Positions 6,712 through 7,473 of a stretch of 7,473 nucleotides of DNA are shown one piece after another. The stretch is from contig DJRQ01000032.1 of NCBI GenBank assembly GCA_002440125.1, positions 1 to 7,473 on the forward strand, given 5' to 3'. The translations under genes were made by a program, and so were the position numbers. Each line of letters begins with the position of its first letter. The stretch's first letter is position 1. The notes under the pieces were generated by a model, which was not told where the DNA came from, ran no database searches, and worked only from the letters and a program-made list of their open reading frames with translations. Source of the stretch: Caryophanales bacterium UBA6356. GTDB taxonomy: Bacteria; Bacillota_I; Bacilli_A; RFN20; CAG-826.

Positions 6712-7407
6712 ATGTCCATGAAAGAAAGAAGGCATTTCACTTTATCGCTTCTCTTCGCGTGCTCTCTCGCTTTCTTAGGCGGCTATATGGAGGTCTTATC
6801 CGTCAAAGGATTTGGCGTCTATTGCGCGATGCAAACCGGGAACACGATCCTTACCTTCACCAACCTCATCGATGGGAAGTATGGGGCTGCTTTAATATCG
6901 GCGGCGACTCTCCTTTCTTTCGTTTTGTTCTCTTTCTTAGGAGAGCTTTGGAAAGTCCATCACAAAAGCCAAAGGATACATTTCTCCTTTTTGGCTTTAG
7001 GAAGCATGTCATGTGCCTTAGTAATGGCTTTTGGATTCTCCTTCCTAGAGGAGGGAAGTCTTAGAGCCTATGCCGTCAATATCGCACTAGCCGCTTACGG
7101 GGCAACTCAGGTTTTGGCTTTCGAAAGTTTCAACGATCGCCCTTTTGTCTCGACCATGATGACCGTTCTTTTAAAGAACTTCACCCTTCATCTAGCCAAA
7201 GCCAGCAAAGAAAGAACGAAGGACAGCTATTTAAGCGCTCTCGAATACCTCGTTGTTTTTATTTCGTTCGTCCTTGGCGGAATCCTTTCCTATCTTCTCT
7301 TCCGCTTCGCTCGTTTAGGCATCTCTCCCCTCTTCCTTTTCGGAGTGATTTATATTCTCTTGATCCTAATACCATTAAAAAGGCTTGAATTGGGAAGAGG
7401 ATTCTAA
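6712..7407 (+). CDS. YoaK/DUF1275-family membrane protein
   Basis: 231 aa. It matches the YoaK (DUF1275) family of small integral membrane proteins, whose function is not established. Seen: about six hydrophobic segments (near 9-28, 58-78, 90-112, 119-138, 176-198, 203-221). The N-terminal family signature is present as LGGYMEVLSVKGFGVYCAMQTGNT at about 22-45, with the conserved TGN at 42-44. YGATQVLAFESF at 129-140 matches the second conserved block. The later TG pair is replaced (STMMTVLLKNFT). The family normally has 200-250 aa, so the length fits. The start is ATG at 6712, or Met3 at 6718. There is no Shine-Dalgarno upstream. TAGAAT at 6701-6706 is a possible -10 box whose start site would fall at about 6712, hinting at a leaderless message. 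No neighbour suggests a role. Confidence 0.85.
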   Translation: MSMKERRHFTLSLLFACSLAFLGGYMEVLSVKGFGVYCAMQTGNTILTFTNLIDGKYGAALISAATLLSFVLFSFLGELWKVHHKSQRIHFSFLALGSMSCALVMAFGFSFLEEGSLRAYAVNIALAAYGATQVLAFESFNDRPFVSTMMTVLLKNFTLHLAKASKERTKDSYLSALEYLVVFISFVLGGILSYLLFRFARLGISPLFLFGVIYILLILIPLKRLELGRGF

Positions 7408-7473
7408 TGCCGGCTTAGAAAGACCGACCGAATATCCAAATGGGAGAAGAATTCCAAGCGAATCGATAGAAAC
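7408..7473. other. Right edge, nothing assignable
   Basis: 66 bases after the YoaK-family stop. No hairpin with a T-run is visible. The - strand is open for about 20 codons from the edge and would end just inside the YoaK stop, but this is too short to judge. Confidence 0.3.

Noticed and set aside
6459..7064. 201-residue + strand frame before and within the YoaK-family gene
   Set aside because: It is Arg-rich with no domain, and most of it is an out-of-frame reading of the YoaK gene.

Overview
The window looks like a piece of chromosome from a low-to-moderate GC Bacillota, most likely an uncultured, probably host-associated Bacilli or Erysipelotrichia-like lineage. This is inferred from purine-rich Shine-Dalgarno sites, TAA/TGA stops with the standard code, and the gene families present. 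No rRNA, tRNA, CRISPR array, intact transposase or replication origin is visible, so the taxonomic placement is weak.

Left edge (1-1082, + strand): a visibly A-rich two-gene unit encodes a small, strongly basic protein followed, with a 13-base overlap, by a strongly acidic protein, closed by a clear intrinsic terminator. The basic protein resembles the nuclease-like C-terminal modules of polymorphic (contact-dependent or LXG-type) toxins, and the acidic one has the properties of a cognate immunity protein. The toxin reading frame is open to the window edge, so it may be the tail of a larger protein.

From 1083 to 1934 there is about 850 bases with no convincing gene. It holds two overlapping perfect inverted repeats that cannot both fold, in a setting that may be an insertion-sequence end, and open stretches that look like decay or chance.

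From 1935 to 5788 the genes are denser and richer in GC. A + strand MgtC/SapB-family membrane protein converges (8 bases between stops) on a tightly overlapped - strand operon. That operon is a large GH151/GHL6-like putative glycosidase, then O6-alkylguanine-DNA alkyltransferase (ogt, start and stop overlapping as TGATG), then 3-methyladenine-DNA glycosylase I (tag, 38-base overlap). The two repair enzymes together deal with O6-methylguanine and 3-methyladenine. Why a glycosidase is translationally coupled to them is not obvious.

From 5825 to 6394 (+ strand) lies the C-terminal half of a DUF4143-type ATPase without its AAA+ domain, probably a truncated remnant although it sits behind a near-perfect ribosome binding site. 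After about 320 bases without a gene comes a + strand YoaK/DUF1275-family membrane protein. The last 66 bases hold nothing I can support.
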